This document shows positions 1 through 9,352 of a stretch of DNA of 28,230 nt, in pieces. Positions within the stretch are counted from its first letter, which is position 1. The number at the start of each line of letters is the position of its first letter. A model generated the notes under the pieces. It searched no databases. It saw only the letters and a list, made by a program, of their open reading frames with translations, and was not told the origin of the DNA. Origin of the DNA: Chara braunii (lineage: Eukaryota > Streptophyta > Charophyceae > Charales > Characeae). The translations under genes were made by a program, and so were the position numbers. The stretch is taken from positions 25,664-53,893 of the forward strand of contig BFEA01001341.1 in NCBI GenBank assembly GCA_003427395.1. The letters run 5' to 3'.

Positions 1-204
1 GAACTACTCATCCATTTCTTTTTTCTGGACATCTTGCCAAACCTTTTTCTCAAGTCTGCGCAAAGTCAATTACTCATCCATTTCTTTCTTCTGGATATCT
101 TGCCAGACCTTTTTCTCAAGTCTACGCAAAGTCAATTACTCATTCATTTCTTGAGTTCATGGTAACTTTCCCTTTTGAAGGCTTTTTCCTCGGTAGATGG
201 CACA
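1..204 (-). repeat. Visible part of a putative 3' LTR (minus element)
   Basis: On the minus strand a G-rich purine tract is followed at once by TGTGCC, a normal way for a 3' LTR to begin (TG after a polypurine tract). Only about 200 bp lie in the window, so the other LTR end cannot be seen and there is no second LTR copy to compare. The visible part contains a 66-bp tandem repeat. Confidence 0.4.
5..160. repeat. 66-bp tandem repeat, two full copies plus a partial
   Basis: Copies at 5-70 and 71-136 differ at only a few positions; a third copy starts at 137 and breaks off after about 20 bp. Each unit begins TACTCATCCATTTCTT and ends CGCAAAGTCAAT. It lies inside the putative LTR. Confidence 0.85.
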
Positions 205-218
205 CCTTCCCCCCACTC
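205..218 (-). promoter_or_regulatory. Putative polypurine tract
   Basis: Read on the minus strand this is GAGTGGGGGGAAGG, followed by TGTGCC. It lies downstream of all minus-strand ORFs of the element, where the primer for plus-strand DNA synthesis of an LTR retrotransposon is expected. Position and base composition are the only evidence. Confidence 0.45.
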
Positions 219-329
219 AAAATGCGATGTCCCCATCGCACGACTAGTTCTCACTCGGAGGTACGCAGACCTTGACCCACCAACTGAGTAGACGGATGCC
301 GGCCCATCAGCCCCAAAAAGGAAGAGTGA

Positions 330-560
330 TCAGTTTTCCCCCTGCTGATAACTCACCTCATCCCCTACTCCGTCCGGCCTTTTGCCGCTTACGAGATGGA
401 CGTCATCATTGAGGTACCTCCTCACATCTGGCAGGTGGGTCCAGTCAAAAAAGCCTCCTAGGACCCCGTCTTGTCGTAAGGGCCTTCTCGCAAATCGTTC
501 CTCCCAAGTGGTGTTTTCTTGGATCCGGCCTCTTCCTTTCAAGAGAGTTGCGACTCTCAA
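330..560 (-). CDS. Short unidentified ORF near the 3' end of the minus element
   Basis: A 76-codon ORF with a mixed, protein-like composition rich in Arg, Asp, Val and aromatic residues (for example GGFFDWTHLPDVRRYL). It is not low complexity. I do not recognise a domain. It sits about 110 bp before the putative polypurine tract, so it could be the remnant of the last coding segment of the element. It could equally be a chance ORF: the overlapping plus-strand frame is also open for 60 codons. Confidence 0.2.
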   Translation of the reverse strand: MRVATLLKGRGRIQENTTWEERFARRPLRQDGVLGGFFDWTHLPDVRRYLNDDVHLVSGKRPDGVGDEVSYQQGEN

Positions 561-1481
561 TTAGTTTGCTAGTGCAGTTACGAAGACCTTGCGGTTAGTC
601 CCGGAACGGTTGTAATGATCCGGCAGGGCGGTGTCGCTCGCCCTGTGGTGGTTGCGGCTTCCACCCGGTACCACGCCCGATTCCTCCCTCTGGACAGTGC
701 TGCTCAACTTAATGCGAGCAGCCGTGGTCCATTTCAAACAGTCGTGTCGCCGCTCTACGGCATAGCGTGTGGCTGGGGAGAAAAAAAATGAGACTCAGGA
801 AAAAGAATGACTCCCTCGCTTGTTTGGCTCCACGCCCTTGACGTTTAGGTTCTCAACCCGACTAGAGCTCGTTGTCGGGGTTAGTTCCGGACGACCAGCA
901 TCAATCAAGGAGAGAGGTGTTTTGGTACTTCAACCCTTATTCCTTCTTATGAGAAGCAGGTCACGCTGAGACTTTTCCCTTAACGGGTCGAGGTCTTGGG
1001 GTCGCGATGCAGGCATTGCTATCCCCCTTATGTTGAAACTTGAGACTAGAAAAAAGAAAGCTCAATCTCTTGCTGTTTCCATGGTCGGCCCGACGACCTT
1101 ACATCAAGTTGCCTAGGGTCCTCTGACTATGCAATGCAATATCCAATTCTCAAACACCCAATTCAATGTTATTTCCAAGGTTGATTCTCATGGCTGGTCC
1201 GGCAGCCTCTCATCAACAAGGCCACCCACATGGCCGATCTGGTGGTCGTTCTTGCAATAGTCATTTTTCAAGACTGACCCTTTGGCCCATTTAATCCTCA
1301 ATTCTCTCATTTCTGAACACTCAATCCTTGTAACCGTCCCAACGGTCCCTGCCCTTCTTGACTTTAAGGTTCGGTCTTCTTTATCCTGCCCTTCTCATTC
1401 TCTTTCATCCATCCTCTTGGCTATTTCAATCACCGACCCACCGACCTTTTCCATCTCTCATTGCTCATTCCAGCTCATTCT

Positions 1482-1537
1482 CAATCATCCTTTCTCAATC
1501 AACCTTTCTCAATCAACCTTTCTCAATCAACCTTTCT
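1482..1537. repeat. 14-bp tandem repeat, four copies
   Basis: The unit CAATCAACCTTTCT repeats from 1482, 1496, 1510 and 1524. The first copy has one change (CAATCATCC). A partial fifth unit follows. Confidence 0.9.
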
Positions 1538-1610
1538 CAAACAATTATGCAGGGGACCCTAGTGCCTATTTCAAAAGAAATGACCCTTGTCAGGGGCCAT
1601 TCCTGAACAA

Positions 1611-1800
1611 CTTGGTTAGGGTCGTTCTTTTCCATTCTTAAATTGAACAGCCTGGTTAGGGCCATTCCTTTCCATTCTCAAGTCGAGCAGCCTGGTTAGG
1701 GTCATTCCTTTCCATTCTCAAGTCGAACGACCTGGTTAGGGTCATTCCTTTCCATTCTCCAGTCGAACAGCCTGGTTAGGGTCATTCCTTTCCATTCTCA
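1611..1800. repeat. 40-bp tandem repeat, nearly five copies
   Basis: Units start at 1611, 1651, 1691, 1731 and 1771, each beginning CTTGGTTAGG or CCTGGTTAGG and continuing GTCATTCCTTTCC. The last unit is cut at about 1800. The first is the most diverged. There is no spacer, so this is a plain minisatellite and not a CRISPR array. Confidence 0.92.
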
Positions 1801-2501
1801 GTGTTAGCGTCCGAGGGGGTTGGCCTCGAGGACACGGATCCCATTTCTGTCTCGGAGGTTAGAAGGTGGTCATCTCTTTTTTGTTAACTGCGTGCGGTTC
1901 CCCTCATTCATCTTCAAAGTAATGTATTATGCATGCATACATCCGACTTAGCATCTAGTACTCGAGTTGGGGCTCGCGACCCCAAGCAGCACTAGCCCAC
2001 CCGGTCGTTCAACCATAGCAAGAGACTGGGGCGCCCCGTCTTATTTTCACTCGTTCTGATGACTCAGGTCTCTGCTCTTCTTAGACTCATTCATGACTCA
2101 GTTGGATTAGGCTCCTATGGAAGGAGTGTTCTTCACGCCCCTTAACCCATAGGTTCTCTAACCTCTCTTGTACTCGACCAACTTTCAATGTCTTGCTTTG
2201 CTCGTCAATCAATACTCAAACTTTCTTTTCTCAAAAGCACAATCTTCATCCCATCCAAAAATCACAATACACCCCTCTCAACTGGTCTCATCCCATGCCC
2301 CATGTCATCGTCTTGTGTACCCACTTTCAAATGTAGTTCATCCAGAAAGTAGCCTCAAAGCTATCTTCTAACTTATCGTGACATAGTCTTAGCTGACCCT
2401 TTCAGCACCCATCCTTAGCAAGCTTACTCATATTATACACATTCCGGTCCAATGTTTTGCAATTGAAAAGCAGGATTCCCTGTTCAACACTCAATCAACA
2501 T

Positions 2502-3536
2502 CTAATGCATATTGCTGTCCTGTGCCTCAACTTGCTCGGTTCCTTGTGCACCCTGTTCCTCGGCGGGCTTTCTAACCCCCAGGCCGAAGGTCTCGATTTC
2601 TCCCCTTTTCCTTGCAATTTCTTGTAATTCTGCCTCACTGAAAAAGTCAAACGGCGTGGCTTCCACCCCCGCCTTTGCGAGTTCCCGGGTCTTGACGATC
2701 CACTCGTGCTTGATCACATTGGTCCATTGCTGAAAGCAATGACTGGGTGTCGGCCCAAACTCATCCTCCCATCTGGAGGTCTCTTCGCTCGGCCGGTGCA
2801 TCGGAGGCCGCCTCTCTTCCCTAGGCCTCGAGATCTCATCCCTCTCATCCCCGCTGCTGATTTATATGATTTCTTGTACATCCTCCTCCTCATCCTCCTG
2901 ATCTTCCNTCCGTATGGGGCTATACCCGCCTGTCAAGTTCTTCGGATCGTAGGTATAAGGGATTTCTGTCCTTGCCCCATACCCTTCTTCAACGTCCGAC
3001 TCTCTCCCTTCACAACTGCCATGGCCACTCCGTCCTCCAAGCGGGCTTTCCCTTCTCTCCTCATCCTCCTCATGCTCGCTGCGTATGTCCTGTTTCCCCT
3101 CGCTTTCCCCATGCCAAGCCTCATGTTGTTCGTTCCTGTCGGCTCCTTCCTCGTCAGAGGCCTGTGCCTTGTCCTCCATGTCCGCATTGCCCCCTTCTCC
3201 CACTCTTGCCCTTTCCTCCTCGCCCTCACTCCCATACTAGATATACATACCTTCTCCCTTTCGGAGGGGGGAGGGTCTTCTACATACGCACTTTTTTCCA
3301 CCGCTGCCTACCACTGGCCCGGCTATGAGCCCTATGTACAACTTTCTCTTTATCGTCCTCCTCCCTCGACTTGGTCCCGTTTTTTCCCCTCCGGTAGGCC
3401 TGTTGATTGCCCCGCTGTCATTTTTGTTGCCGAATTTCATTTTTGTTTTTTCTTGTGCTTTTCTTCTAGATCCTGTATTAACAAAACAACACCCGCAAAG
3501 CCCCTCATGCACCCGTTTCCCCAGTCCGGTCGGCAA
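2502..3536 (-). pseudogene. Acidic ORF downstream of integrase, interrupted by two stops
   Basis: Three open segments lie in one minus-strand frame (3536-3237, 3235-2862, 2860-2502), separated only by a TAG at 3237-3239 and a TAA at 2862-2864, giving about 345 codons. The first part is basic (Lys/Arg-rich), the middle is strongly acidic (runs such as EDQEDEEEDVQEII), and the end is a compact, well-composed segment with WTNVIKHEWIV and FDFFSEAELQEIARK. The TAA could come from CAA by one C-to-T change. I do not recognise the family. Its position after integrase matches the Gag-like ORF of the plus element, so a structural (Gag-like) role is possible, but no zinc knuckle or capsid motif is visible. 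One N lies at 2909. Confidence 0.5.
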
Positions 3537-3601
3537 TTCCCCTTTCCCCAGAATGCTCCCAGTATCCTTTGCATCATGCCACTATTATGCATTTCCTTCC
3601 C

Positions 3602-3808
3602 TTATGCGAAATGCCCCGCTTGAGATGATCCCATTACTTCCCCGTCAAAAACTATGATACAATGCTCCCGATAATCCTTCTCATTGTCACACAAACCCGT
3701 TACCACAAACTCCCAAGTCATCCGGCCTTCCAACCTCAGTCAGTCCAAACCATTGCCCCAGCCCCCGAAAAATGACAGTCCCACGGACGTGGTCAGAGAC
3801 AGAACCAT
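3602..3808 (-). pseudogene. Small ORF overlapping the end of integrase, one internal stop
   Basis: Starting at an ATG at 3808-3806 this frame runs 69 codons to a TAA at 3604-3602, with one TGA at 3742-3740. The product would begin with a mildly hydrophobic Gly/Phe/Trp-rich segment (SVGLSFFGGWGNGLD), followed by a mixed segment with Trp, Cys and acidic residues. The TGA falls where a Trp codon would be one G-to-A change away. The frame overlaps the open tail of the integrase frame. I cannot name it. It may be a separate small cistron or part of a longer post-integrase protein. Confidence 0.3.
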
Positions 3809-4279
3809 AGTGTGGGCAAGGCCGTTGTTAGTCGTTAGCTTGTATCCCCTCAGTTTCCTTATCCTCGGCCTCCTGAAGCCATTGTTCCACTGGGTCCCGA
3901 ATTAGAAACCTGACCAGTCGTTGCCCCAGGAAAGGTCCTTTCAATCCAGTTTCATCCAAAATTTAAGCTTTCAGTTCGAAAGTGTTCAGTCCCACGCGCT
4001 TGGCGACCCGATAGGGGTTTTTGAACCTCCTCCCTAGTTGTCCAGACCAAGTACTTTCTAGAGCCGAGTTCCTTAGCAATATTGTCTCTCCCACCTGAAG
4101 TGGTTTCTTTCTGACATTCTTAACATGATCCCACCTTGCTTTGTCCCTCATCCTGTTCTCTAGCACCCGGTTGGCGATGTCTTCCATGACCTCTTCGTTC
4201 TTAAGGACCTGTTGACACCTTGCCTCAATTAACTCTTTCGTGGCCATTCACGGATCATCATCTAACCTGTTCCAGGTAG

Positions 4280-4287
4280 GTATCAAG
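4280..4287. repeat. Target-site duplication, left copy
   Basis: GTATCAAG occurs directly before the insertion and again at 5210-5217. Removing one copy plus 4288-5209 joins the two halves of the minus-strand integrase in one frame, which identifies it as a target duplication. One more base (G) matches outside, so 9 bp is the alternative reading. Confidence 0.85.
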
Positions 4288-4482
4288 CAGAGCCTGCAAT
4301 CAGGTGGTCAAGGCTGCAAACCGCCCGACCCAGCTGCAACCGACGGGCTTGGTTCAGGTGCAATTTTGAAAGGGACAACCCTGGCTGGATCGGCCGGCTG
4401 GTAGGACAGCCCAGTTACGTGCCACAACTAGGTGGAAAATTCCACGGGCGACCCGAACTAGGCCTCCTAATGTTATGTGACA

Positions 4483-4504
4483 ATATATATATATATATAT
4501 ATAT
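4483..4504. repeat. (AT)n microsatellite
   Basis: About 11 AT units inside the hAT-like insertion, followed by further AT-rich sequence to about 4550. Confidence 0.95.
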
Positions 4505-4585
4505 GGCGATATATATTATATAATATAATGTATAATATATGTGTTCCTCTATATCTAAGTAGTAAGTACCTCACTAACTCTCGGT

Positions 4586-4586
<1 letters not shown>

Positions 4587-4630
<44 letters not shown>
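4587..4630. repeat. (GA)n microsatellite
   Basis: Nearly pure GA repeat with one AA interruption, inside the hAT-like insertion. ORFs of Ser-Leu repeats on the minus strand come only from this tract. Confidence 0.95.
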
Positions 4631-4631
<1 letters not shown>

Positions 4632-4810
4632 GTGGCTGGGTGTCAACAGCAGCTGGTAAGGAAGAGAAGTACACACGATTGCTCTTCTTTGCATTAATAT
4701 AGTAAAAAACAAAAAAATTATCTAGCGCAAGAACGTTGATCCCCTGCCATATCGATGTTGTGCCATGTGGCAGGGCATCGACGTAGCTGGAGCAGACTGT
4801 TTTGTTGTAC

Positions 4811-4888
4811 GAGGCAAAGCCGCGTACTAAGTTGTGCTTCTCCTTAGTATTTGGCAAAGCCACATAGTAAGCCGTGGTTCTTCTTACA
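4811..4888. repeat. Imperfect direct duplication, about 38 bp unit
   Basis: Two consecutive similar units, each starting GGCAAAGCC, continuing with TAGTAAG or TACTAAG and ending in CTTCTCCTTA or CTTCTTAC. They lie inside the hAT-like insertion. Confidence 0.6.
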
Positions 4889-5209
4889 TCGACGTAGGTA
4901 GTAGGCACACGTGGGGCAAAGGTGGGCAGAAGTGGGGCATGGGCGCACGTGGTTGGCCATGGGTGGGCCTGGGCGGGCTACGGGTGGATGTTATGCTGGC
5001 CTTGGCTGGGTTGGATGCAGTTGAGCATTTTTTCTCGTTCCTGACTGGGTCGGGCGCAGGTGGAAAAATTTCGAAAACACAGTTCTGACTTGGATGCAGT
5101 TTGAAAATTGTTTGAATTCCAGATCCAGTTTGGATCTGGTTAGAGATTTTTTTGAAAAGCAAATCTGGTCTGAATCTGGTTCGTAAAAAATGCAGTTTTG
5201 CGAGCTGTG

Positions 5210-5217
5210 GTATCAAG
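5210..5217. repeat. Target-site duplication, right copy
   Basis: Second GTATCAAG, directly after the hAT-like element and directly before the upstream half of the integrase. A resemblance of TGGTATCAAGGC at 5208 to a tRNA-Met primer site is fortuitous, because the sequence is explained by the duplication. Confidence 0.85.
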
Positions 5218-6389
5218 GCCTCAACGGAAAAGTCGATCTCCCTCCCGTACCAAAGTTATGCTGGGATACATCCCGTTGTCCTTTTAGGTGTCATGTTCTC
5301 TNAGAAGACAACCTGCTTGAGATACCTATGCCGCCACCTTCCCAGATGATCCGCTGCGAGCTTTGCAATCGTGTTCTTTAAGGTTCAGTGCCCTCTTTCC
5401 ACAGGTGCATTGGCCTCCGGGTGATACGGCTCGATGTTTTTGATCTGTACGCAAAGTCTCTTAAGCATTCCCAATACCTCTTGATTCACAAATTTTGTCC
5501 CATTGTCCGCTATAAACCTCTTGACGAAAGGATGCCTCAAGTAAAAGTNTTTTATCCAGTCCGCTACATTTCTCCCGGTCTTTTTCTTGAGAGCGACCGC
5601 CTCCACGAACCCACTCAAGCTGTCTCGCGCATCTAAAATATACATGTACTCATCTGTTGATACAGACATGACCGTAAGGTCAAGGTTGACCAGATGTCCC
5701 GGCCCTAGTACGCGCGTAGGTCTAAGCGGCTCAAAGGCACATGTCGAGCTTCGTTCTTGGTAGATAAGGCATGTCTGGCAGTATATGGCGACCATGCTTG
5801 CCATGCCTGACCAATAATAAAGTGGCGTTATCTTTGCAAGAGTTCCTTTGGACGATCGATGTCCTTCGGCTAATCCGTCGTGCATCACCTGGATAACTTC
5901 TAACTGCCTAGATCTTTCGCACACAACTCTTCTAGGCATAACACCTGCTTCTCTTCGGAACAAATGACTGCCTCTTAGGACGTACCTTTCGGCCCCTTCC
6001 CTTATCTTAATGCTGACTTCCATAGGTTGTTTGTTTCCTACCAGCAACAACCCGATCTCTCGAAAAATCCCTTCATATGTCAGGACATAGAAAAACTCAT
6101 TCCCTTCCTGGTCCTCATCCTTTCTTTCCTGCATCTGGTTTACCATCCATCGCAACTCTTTCCTTTCCCAAGATTCCACTAAGCTCATCACGGTGTCCCG
6201 GCCTCCCTCAACCGCCATTGTTATTAGTTCCTCCTTTGGTCCTACTATCGCTCCCCACGAATCTTTCTCGTCTTTGTGACCTCGAGTGGTGACTGGTCCT
6301 TCTCTAAGTTTTGCTACTACCGCAGGTGCTTCCTTCTCCAAAGTCCGGATCAACAGATCTCCTGACGCGCATTCTTCGCCTATCATTTC

Positions 6390-6391
<2 letters not shown>

Positions 6392-6420
<29 letters not shown>

Positions 6421-6422
6421 TA
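6392..6422. repeat. (TAA)n microsatellite at a repeat junction
   Basis: About ten TAA units. It marks exactly where recognisable minus-strand pol sequence ends; degenerate AAT-rich sequence continues to about 6450. Confidence 0.95.
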
Positions 6423-6660
6423 AAAAAATAAGATAGTAATAATAATAATAACAGTAAAATCAAGTAATTACAGGAAAGGATGAAATAACGACAATTTGAT
6501 CTGGCACCAGGTATCCATGAAACTTCATAGGTATGAACCTGACCAGGAATATAGTCAGAGTCAGCTTTCTTTTGATCGTGGTTGTGACACATCGCCCTTA
6601 ACAGGGTATCTCCTCGTTCGCTGCACCCTACTAAGTTGTTTGCACATACACACAACACAC
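6392..6660 (-). mobile_element. Possible 3' end of a non-LTR element with a (TTA)n tail
   Basis: The integrase-containing element stops at a (TAA)n tract (6392-6422). Read on the minus strand, a frame with non-repetitive composition (residues such as MCHNHDQKKADSDYIPGQ) ends just before that tract, and (TTA)n would be its 3' tail. Some LINE families end in such simple repeats. The same layout recurs at 8555 and 9484. No reverse transcriptase or endonuclease motif is visible, so the class is a guess from the tail alone. Confidence 0.3.
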
Positions 6661-6904
6661 TCTCATCCGACTAGGATCTTCCTTAGATGTCCCACATACG
6701 CATGTAGACACACACATCCTTGCACGCATGCTTGCTGTTCCGCATTTCCTCGCCATAGCCACTGGCGCCCCGCTGTCCGCGCCCAAGCCCATGCTTTACT
6801 CTACTATCCTAGCTACAGTCGCATTCACGCGACAGGCTCACTTCTATCTCGATGACCAATGTGCATGGCGTCAACACCATAGTCGATCATTCACTCACAT
6901 AGGT
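6660..6904. other. Gene-free stretch, nothing recognised
   Basis: Unique-looking sequence with CA-rich patches (CACATACACACAACACAC near 6643). The ORFs here continue into simple repeat and have no recognisable domain. Confidence 0.4.
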
Positions 6905-7111
6905 ACGTATCCCTCTCCCATTTTTCTCATTCTCTCTTTCTCTGTCCCTCTCTTCCTCTCTCTGTGTATACGTATCCCTTTGTGTCACGGTGTATGTGCC
7001 CCTGTGTNACGTATCCCTCTCCCATTTTTCTCATTCTCTCTTTCTCTGTCCCTCTCTTCCTCTCTCTGTGTATACGTATCCCTTTGTGTCACGGTGTATG
7101 TGCCCCTGTGT
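6905..7111. repeat. Perfect 103-bp direct duplication with an N at the junction
   Basis: 6905-7007 and 7009-7111 are identical over 103 bp, both starting ACGTATCCCTCTCCC. They are separated only by a single N at 7008. The lack of any difference, next to an unresolved base, suggests an unmerged overlap in the assembly more than a biological duplication. Confidence 0.92.
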
Positions 7112-7850
7112 TACTGTGTAGGTGTCACTATGACTGTGTCACCGTACACCTGCGTGACATTGTGCACTGTGCATCTGTCACAATTTTCACTATGTCTGTG
7201 TCATTGCGTGTCCGTGCCACTTGTGTATCTGTTNTCACTGCNTATCTGTGTATNGCCATATATCTNTGTATNTGTGTCACTGTACATCCGTGTGACTATG
7301 TATCTGTGTGACTGTGTTTTTCGGGTGTATGTGTTACCGTCCACTGTGTGTTTCACTGTGTCTGTGCTTTTGTCACAGTGTCTGCGCGTTTGTCACAGTG
7401 TCTGTGTGTGTTCCACTGTGCCCGTGTGTGTCTCTCAATGTCTGTTTTACTTTGTGTGTGTCACAATGTCTGTTTTCACTGTGTGAATGTGTTTTCACTA
7501 TGTATGCGCGTATGTCACAGTGGATGTGTCACTGAGACTGTGTGTGTCACATTGTCTTAATGTTTGTCATAGTGTGTGCGTGTGTTTTCATTGTGCATGC
7601 ATGTGTGTCACCGTGACTGTGTTTCACAGGGTCCGTGTGAATGTCACTTGCCTGTGTCACCGTTACTGTTTGTGTGCCACGTTCATTTGTTTGCCTCGGT
7701 CTGTCTGTTTGTCGTTTCTGTCTGTCCGTCATTCTATCTGTTTGTTCATCCGTTTGTTTGTCTTTGCTGTCTGTCTGTCTGTTTGTCAGTCCTGTCTGTC
7801 TGTCTGTCTATGTTGTCTGTCTGTTCGTTTATTGGTCGTTGGTCTGTGTA
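7085..7850. repeat. Degenerate GT-rich satellite grading into (TGTC)n
   Basis: From about 7085 the plus strand is a degenerate repeat of units such as TGTGTCACTGTGTCTG. After about 7690 it becomes CTGT/TTGT tetranucleotide repeat. Five Ns lie at 7234-7272. The long ORFs across it (Val/Cys/Leu/Ser-rich) are by-products of the repeat and are not genes. Confidence 0.9.
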
Positions 7851-8554
7851 GATGTAGGGGTCGATCTGTAGGTCTGTCCAGTAGGGGTCAAGGTTGTAGT
7901 AGAGGTCATAGCTGCTACAATCCTGGAAGGTCAAGGTCGTAGCTGCTACAGTTTACCAGAGGCAAGTGGGCTAGAGGTGGACCAACTGCAGTACGTTCAC
8001 AATACGATAGCGGTAAGTAGGCAGTGCATCCCCATGCAATCAGCGGTGCGGTTCAGACAGTCCCAGTCAAGTCCATCAAGTACCACAAGGACAGTGTGCA
8101 CCATGGGCCGACGGAAAGGGGCAGACCAACGATTCACAAAAGTATAAATCAAGCGTCAGCGCCCAACCATTCATTCATTCTCTGCGTAAGCCATGCGGAA
8201 GCGCTGCTACAGCGTACTGTGCGAGGTGGTCTGCAGCGCGCCCAAAGACGAAGTGGGCTTGAGGGAGAGATAGTAGCCATAGTTAGTAGTAATAGGGCGG
8301 CCATATCCGCTGTAGTGTTAGCGTTAGTAGTGTGCGTGTGTGTGTGAGATACAGAGTGAGTGCGTGTGGGATATCCAAGGTGACCCGATGTATGCAAACA
8401 GAGAGTCGTTTGGGCGCTAAGTGGCCATACCCAATTGGAAGTGAACTCGTATCTAGATGCCATATCTCTGAGTTTTGAGTGGCCGCATGTTGCCAGTTTG
8501 CTGCGCTACTGTTTACATGCATGAAAGTGTGAATGAAAGTGAGTCTGNTTGCAC
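7851..8554. other. Gene-free stretch with a minor duplication
   Basis: No credible gene. Two related segments containing CATAGCTGCTACA and CGTAGCTGCTACA occur at about 7900-7950. A short TG-rich stretch lies at 8330-8350. The rest looks unique; one N at 8548. Confidence 0.4.

Positions 8555-8614
<60 letters not shown>
8555..8614. repeat. (AAT)n microsatellite, 20 units
   Basis: Pure AAT repeat of 60 bp lying directly against copy A of the dispersed repeat. Confidence 0.97.
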
Positions 8615-9012
8615 TGCCAGTGAAAATTAGCGATAGCGAACTTCAGAAACCAAACAGCATCATATACATGAGACCAGGCAGTCGTGACTTTGAACCATCA
8701 ACAAAATTGCATCATGAGTTCACAAAATAAGAAGACACCAAGAGCTCATGATTGACAATGCTGGAATAGTCTCATCATTATCATCAACGAAGAACCAATG
8801 TTGATATCCTATCTGGCTCTCAGCGCCCAGACTACATATGGCAGATCCTTTCTAGCCTATACTACGATGCCGAAGTTGATGACAACAACTCTCCCGAAGT
8901 ATGAGCAGATATCGGCCGGTGCTGTTCGCCTCATGCACCAGGTATGTCTCTCTTATCACTCACAACCTCGACCCCACACTAAGATGCCACGTGTACCCCA
9001 GGATTACCGTGC
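8615..9012 (-). repeat. Dispersed repeat, copy A
   Basis: Homologous throughout to 9531-9908 (copy B), with shared blocks such as ATCAACGAAGAACCA, TTGATATCCTATCTGGC and GATATCGGCC/GATCTCGGCC, but with many substitutions and small indels. Each copy lies directly to the right of an (AAT)n tract. Read on the minus strand the tract would be a 3' (ATT)n tail, which suggests retroposition; no coding domain is recognised. Strand is given on that assumption. Confidence 0.75.
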
Positions 9013-9204
9013 ACCTACTACTAATAATAATAATAATCTGTGTAGCATCGCGCTCGGGCTCGGTGACCGAACCCGAACGCTCGGTACCGAGCCCGAACGT
9101 GGCCCAAAATAGACCGAGCCCGAAGATTTTTATTTTTTTAAATTTTTTATTTATTTTTATATATATAGGGGTTGGGGGCCCCTGGGGGCATCACTCATCA
9201 CTCC

Positions 9205-9305
9205 TAAACATACATACACACACACACCATACACACGCACCCCCAGACACCCCATAGACACCCCATAGACACCCCACACACACCCCACACACCACATACA
9301 CATGA
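9205..9305. repeat. CA-rich degenerate minisatellite
   Basis: CACACA runs and repeated GACACCCCATA units inside the inverted-repeat element. Confidence 0.85.
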
Positions 9306-9352
9306 GGACGCGCTCGGCAGCCCCCTAATTTGCGCTCGGCCGAACATTTTGG

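Larger units (their letters stand above)
565..2500. other. Gene-free, repeat-bearing 3' region of the minus element
   Basis: No coherent reading frame is visible on either strand. The plus strand is rich in C and T, with frequent CATTC, TTCTC and CAATC motifs. It contains a 14-bp array (1482-1537) and a 40-bp array (1611-1800), annotated separately. Two related segments of about 33 bp occur at 837-868 and 2134-2165, both reading like ACGCCC...TAGGTTCTC...AACC. The region corresponds in position to the non-coding stretch after the Gag ORF in the plus-strand element. Confidence 0.6.
4288..5209. mobile_element. Non-autonomous hAT-like DNA transposon (922 bp) inside integrase
   Basis: The insertion is bounded by the 8-bp direct repeat GTATCAAG. 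Its ends are CAGAGCCTGCAA and, read inward on the other strand, CACAGCTCGCAA: 9 of 12 bases match. An 8-bp duplication and short inverted ends beginning CA..AG fit the hAT superfamily. Subterminal sequences include a perfect 12-bp inverted pair, CGCCCGACCCAG at 4322-4333 and its complement at 5045-5056. No transposase is encoded; the ORFs inside are short and repetitive. It carries (AT)n and (GA)n tracts and an imperfect internal duplication. If the duplication is read as 9 bp, a Mutator-like origin is the alternative. Confidence 0.7.
3849..6386 (-). pseudogene. Integrase of the minus gypsy-like element, split by an insertion
   Basis: The frame opens at 6386. The first about 160 residues are the linker between RNase H and integrase. 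An H2C2 zinc-binding domain follows (His169, His176, Cys203, Cys206), then the catalytic core with Asp236 (HLVNLDL), Asp294 (FIADNGTKF) and Glu330 (NAPVERGH). The last two are 35 residues apart, the standard D35E spacing. A TGA ends the frame at about 5385; further broken integrase sequence runs to 5218 (PKRTTG, LWYGREIDF). It resumes at 4279 after the insertion and gives the C-terminal SH3-like part (VGETILLRN, GRRFKNPYRVAK) to about 3849, with stops near 4249 and at 3965. Catalytic residues survive, but the gene cannot make a full protein. The enzyme would join retroelement DNA to the chromosome in the nucleus. No chromodomain is visible. Confidence 0.88.
1..6392 (-). mobile_element. Degraded Ty3/gypsy-like LTR retrotransposon, 5' part missing
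   Basis: The minus strand carries, in transcription order, the linker and integrase of a gypsy-type Pol (6386 down to about 3849), a small ORF (3808-3602), an acidic ORF (3536-2502), about 2 kb of non-coding DNA, a short ORF (560-330), a purine tract (218-205) and the start of an LTR (204 to beyond the window). Protease, reverse transcriptase and RNase H are absent: the element ends abruptly at the (TAA)n tract at 6392. The coding parts contain stops and one 922-bp insertion, so this copy is dead. Its integrase differs clearly from the plus-strand element at 10-19 kb, so it is a different family. The boundary at 6392 is seen directly; the LTR end is inferred. Confidence 0.75.

Noticed and set aside
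1611-1800. Telomere-like repeat (GGTTAGGG) or CRISPR array
   Set aside because: GGTTAGGG occurs once per 40-bp unit of an ordinary tandem repeat, with no contiguous telomeric array and no spacers.
2706-3657. Plus-strand ORF of 305 codons and neighbours
   Set aside because: Opposite strand of the acidic ORF at 3536-2502; Pro/Ser/Leu-rich composition is what the antisense of an acidic, GAG-rich frame gives.
5208-5219. Primer binding site for tRNA-Met (TGGTATCAAGGC)
   Set aside because: The sequence is the right target duplication of the hAT-like element plus integrase codons; no LTR ends here.
6496-7942. Several long plus-strand ORFs of Val/Cys/Leu/Ser-rich protein
   Set aside because: They are open only because the GT-rich satellite lacks stops in several frames; composition follows the repeat, and some include Ns and the false duplication.
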